This document shows, one piece after another, positions 33,968-34,432 of a stretch of DNA of 34,432 nucleotides (positions are counted from its first letter, which is position 1; every line of letters starts with the position of its first letter). A model generated the notes under the pieces. It saw only the letters and a list, made by a program, of their open reading frames with translations. It searched no databases and was not told the DNA's origin. Origin of the DNA: CAUUCF01 sp045580225 (GTDB lineage Bacteria; Pseudomonadota; Gammaproteobacteria; UBA9339); assembly GCA_045580225.1 (NCBI GenBank), contig JAZNNJ010000009.1, forward strand, positions 1 through 34,432, read 5' to 3'. Made by a program: the position numbers and the translations under genes.

Positions 33968-34294
33968 CTAATCTACACTAATCTGTACATCTACACCAGC
34001 AGCCAAATCTAAACGCATCAACGCATCCACCGTTTTATCTGTAGGATACAAAATATCCAACAAACGTTTGTGAGTGATTAATTCGTATTGATCACGAGCA
34101 TCTTTATCCCCATTCGGAGCAACACACACCGTTACACGCTCCACTCTATTCGGCAAAGGAATAGGCCCCTTAATTTGTGCTCCTGTACGTTTCGCAGTTT
34201 CAACAATTTCACAAGTAGCACGATCAATTAAATGATGATCAAATCCCCTTAAATTAATCCGAATTTTTTGTCCCTTCTTTACTAAATTAGCCAT
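33968..34294 (-). CDS. rpsJ: 30S ribosomal protein S10
   Basis: S10 is in the 30S head and doubles as NusE in antitermination with NusB and NusG. The 108-residue protein has KIRINLRGFDHHLIDRATCE, AKRTGAQIKGPIPLPNRVER and ALMRLDLAAGVDVQISVD, with about five extra residues at the N terminus compared with E. coli (103). The ATG at 34294 is chosen; a GTG at 34306 overlapping the tuf stop is also open. The ribosome binding site is weak. It follows tuf by only 11 bases. Confidence 0.97.
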   Translation of the reverse strand: MANLVKKGQKIRINLRGFDHHLIDRATCEIVETAKRTGAQIKGPIPLPNRVERVTVCVAPNGDKDARDQYELITHKRLLDILYPTDKTVDALMRLDLAAGVDVQISVD

Positions 34295-34305
34295 ATATAA
34301 ACACA

Positions 34306-34432
34306 CTACTCAATAATTTTAGTAACAACCCCTGCGCCAACAGTATGGCCACCTTCTCTTATTGCAAACCTAACCCCTTCTTCCATTGCTATCGGAGATA
34401 TCAAAGTCACTGTCATCTTTATATTATCCCCT
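34306..34432 (-). CDS. tuf: elongation factor Tu, C-terminal fragment cut by the window edge
   Basis: Only the last 41 codons are inside the window. They encode the EF-Tu domain 3 end: GDNIKMTVTLISPIAMEEGV, then RFAIREGGHTVGAGVV and a short TKIIE tail before the TAG stop. EF-Tu delivers aminoacyl-tRNA to the ribosome. The gene reads out of the window to the right and is followed after 11 bases by rpsJ. Its upstream neighbours (typically fusA, rpsG, rpsL) cannot be seen. The absence of a 5' end is due to the window edge, not decay. Confidence 0.96.
   Translation of the reverse strand, partial: GDNIKMTVTLISPIAMEEGVRFAIREGGHTVGAGVVTKIIE

Overview
The window is chromosomal DNA from an AT-rich bacterium that I place in the Gammaproteobacteria. 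The reasons are a SecE of 127 residues with three membrane segments, a YciB/IspZ-type membrane protein, a tRNA-Leu(GAG) directly after secG, and gamma-like sequences for RNase R, Nfo, YchF, RecR and all the ribosomal proteins. The low GC, short or minimal spacers and neighbourhoods that break up usual gene clusters (tsaE, pgsA and recR without their common partners) would fit a host-associated, reduced genome. That part is inference; I cannot name the genus.

Region 1 (1 to about 8.3 kb) is a mixed housekeeping stretch. On the plus strand lie tsaE, then (after the minus-strand pair pgsA-yciB) secG, tRNA-Leu, and a tight run nfo-rnr-potD-ychF-recR with overlaps or gaps of a few bases. These cover tRNA t6A modification, phospholipid synthesis, protein export, base-excision repair, RNA decay, a polyamine-type binding lipoprotein, a ribosome-associated ATPase and recombination repair. 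Positions 1-264 hold no gene I can recognise.

Region 2 (8.3-8.9 kb) has one small unrecognised helical protein on the minus strand and a gene-free stretch of about 350 bases downstream of rpoC.

Region 3 (8.9 kb to the right edge, all minus strand, so transcribed right to left) is a single giant transcription/translation cluster: tuf (3' end only)-S10 operon (rpsJ-rplCDWB-rpsS-rplV-rpsC-rplP-rpmC-rpsQ)-spc operon (rplNXE-rpsNH-rplFR-rpsE-rpmD-rplO-secY-rpmJ)-alpha operon (rpsMKD-rpoA-rplQ)-secE-nusG-rplKAJL-rpoBC. The secE...rpoBC block lies downstream of rplQ, whereas the common bacterial order puts it upstream of rpsL-rpsG-fusA-tuf-rpsJ. Credible sigma70-type promoters remain at the E. coli positions of the spc promoter (before rplN) and the alpha promoter (before rpsM). 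A hairpin with a U tract lies between rplL and rpoB, where E. coli has its attenuator, and a leader of about 200 bases precedes rplJ. The S10 leader is gone: tuf and rpsJ are only 11 bases apart.

I found no mobile element, CRISPR array, prophage or clearly novel multi-gene system. The points most worth a second look are the unknown 96-residue protein, the potD-like lipoprotein without transporter partners, the fused and rearranged ribosomal/RNA-polymerase superoperon with its partly retained regulation, and the CCCH pattern in a long-form S14.
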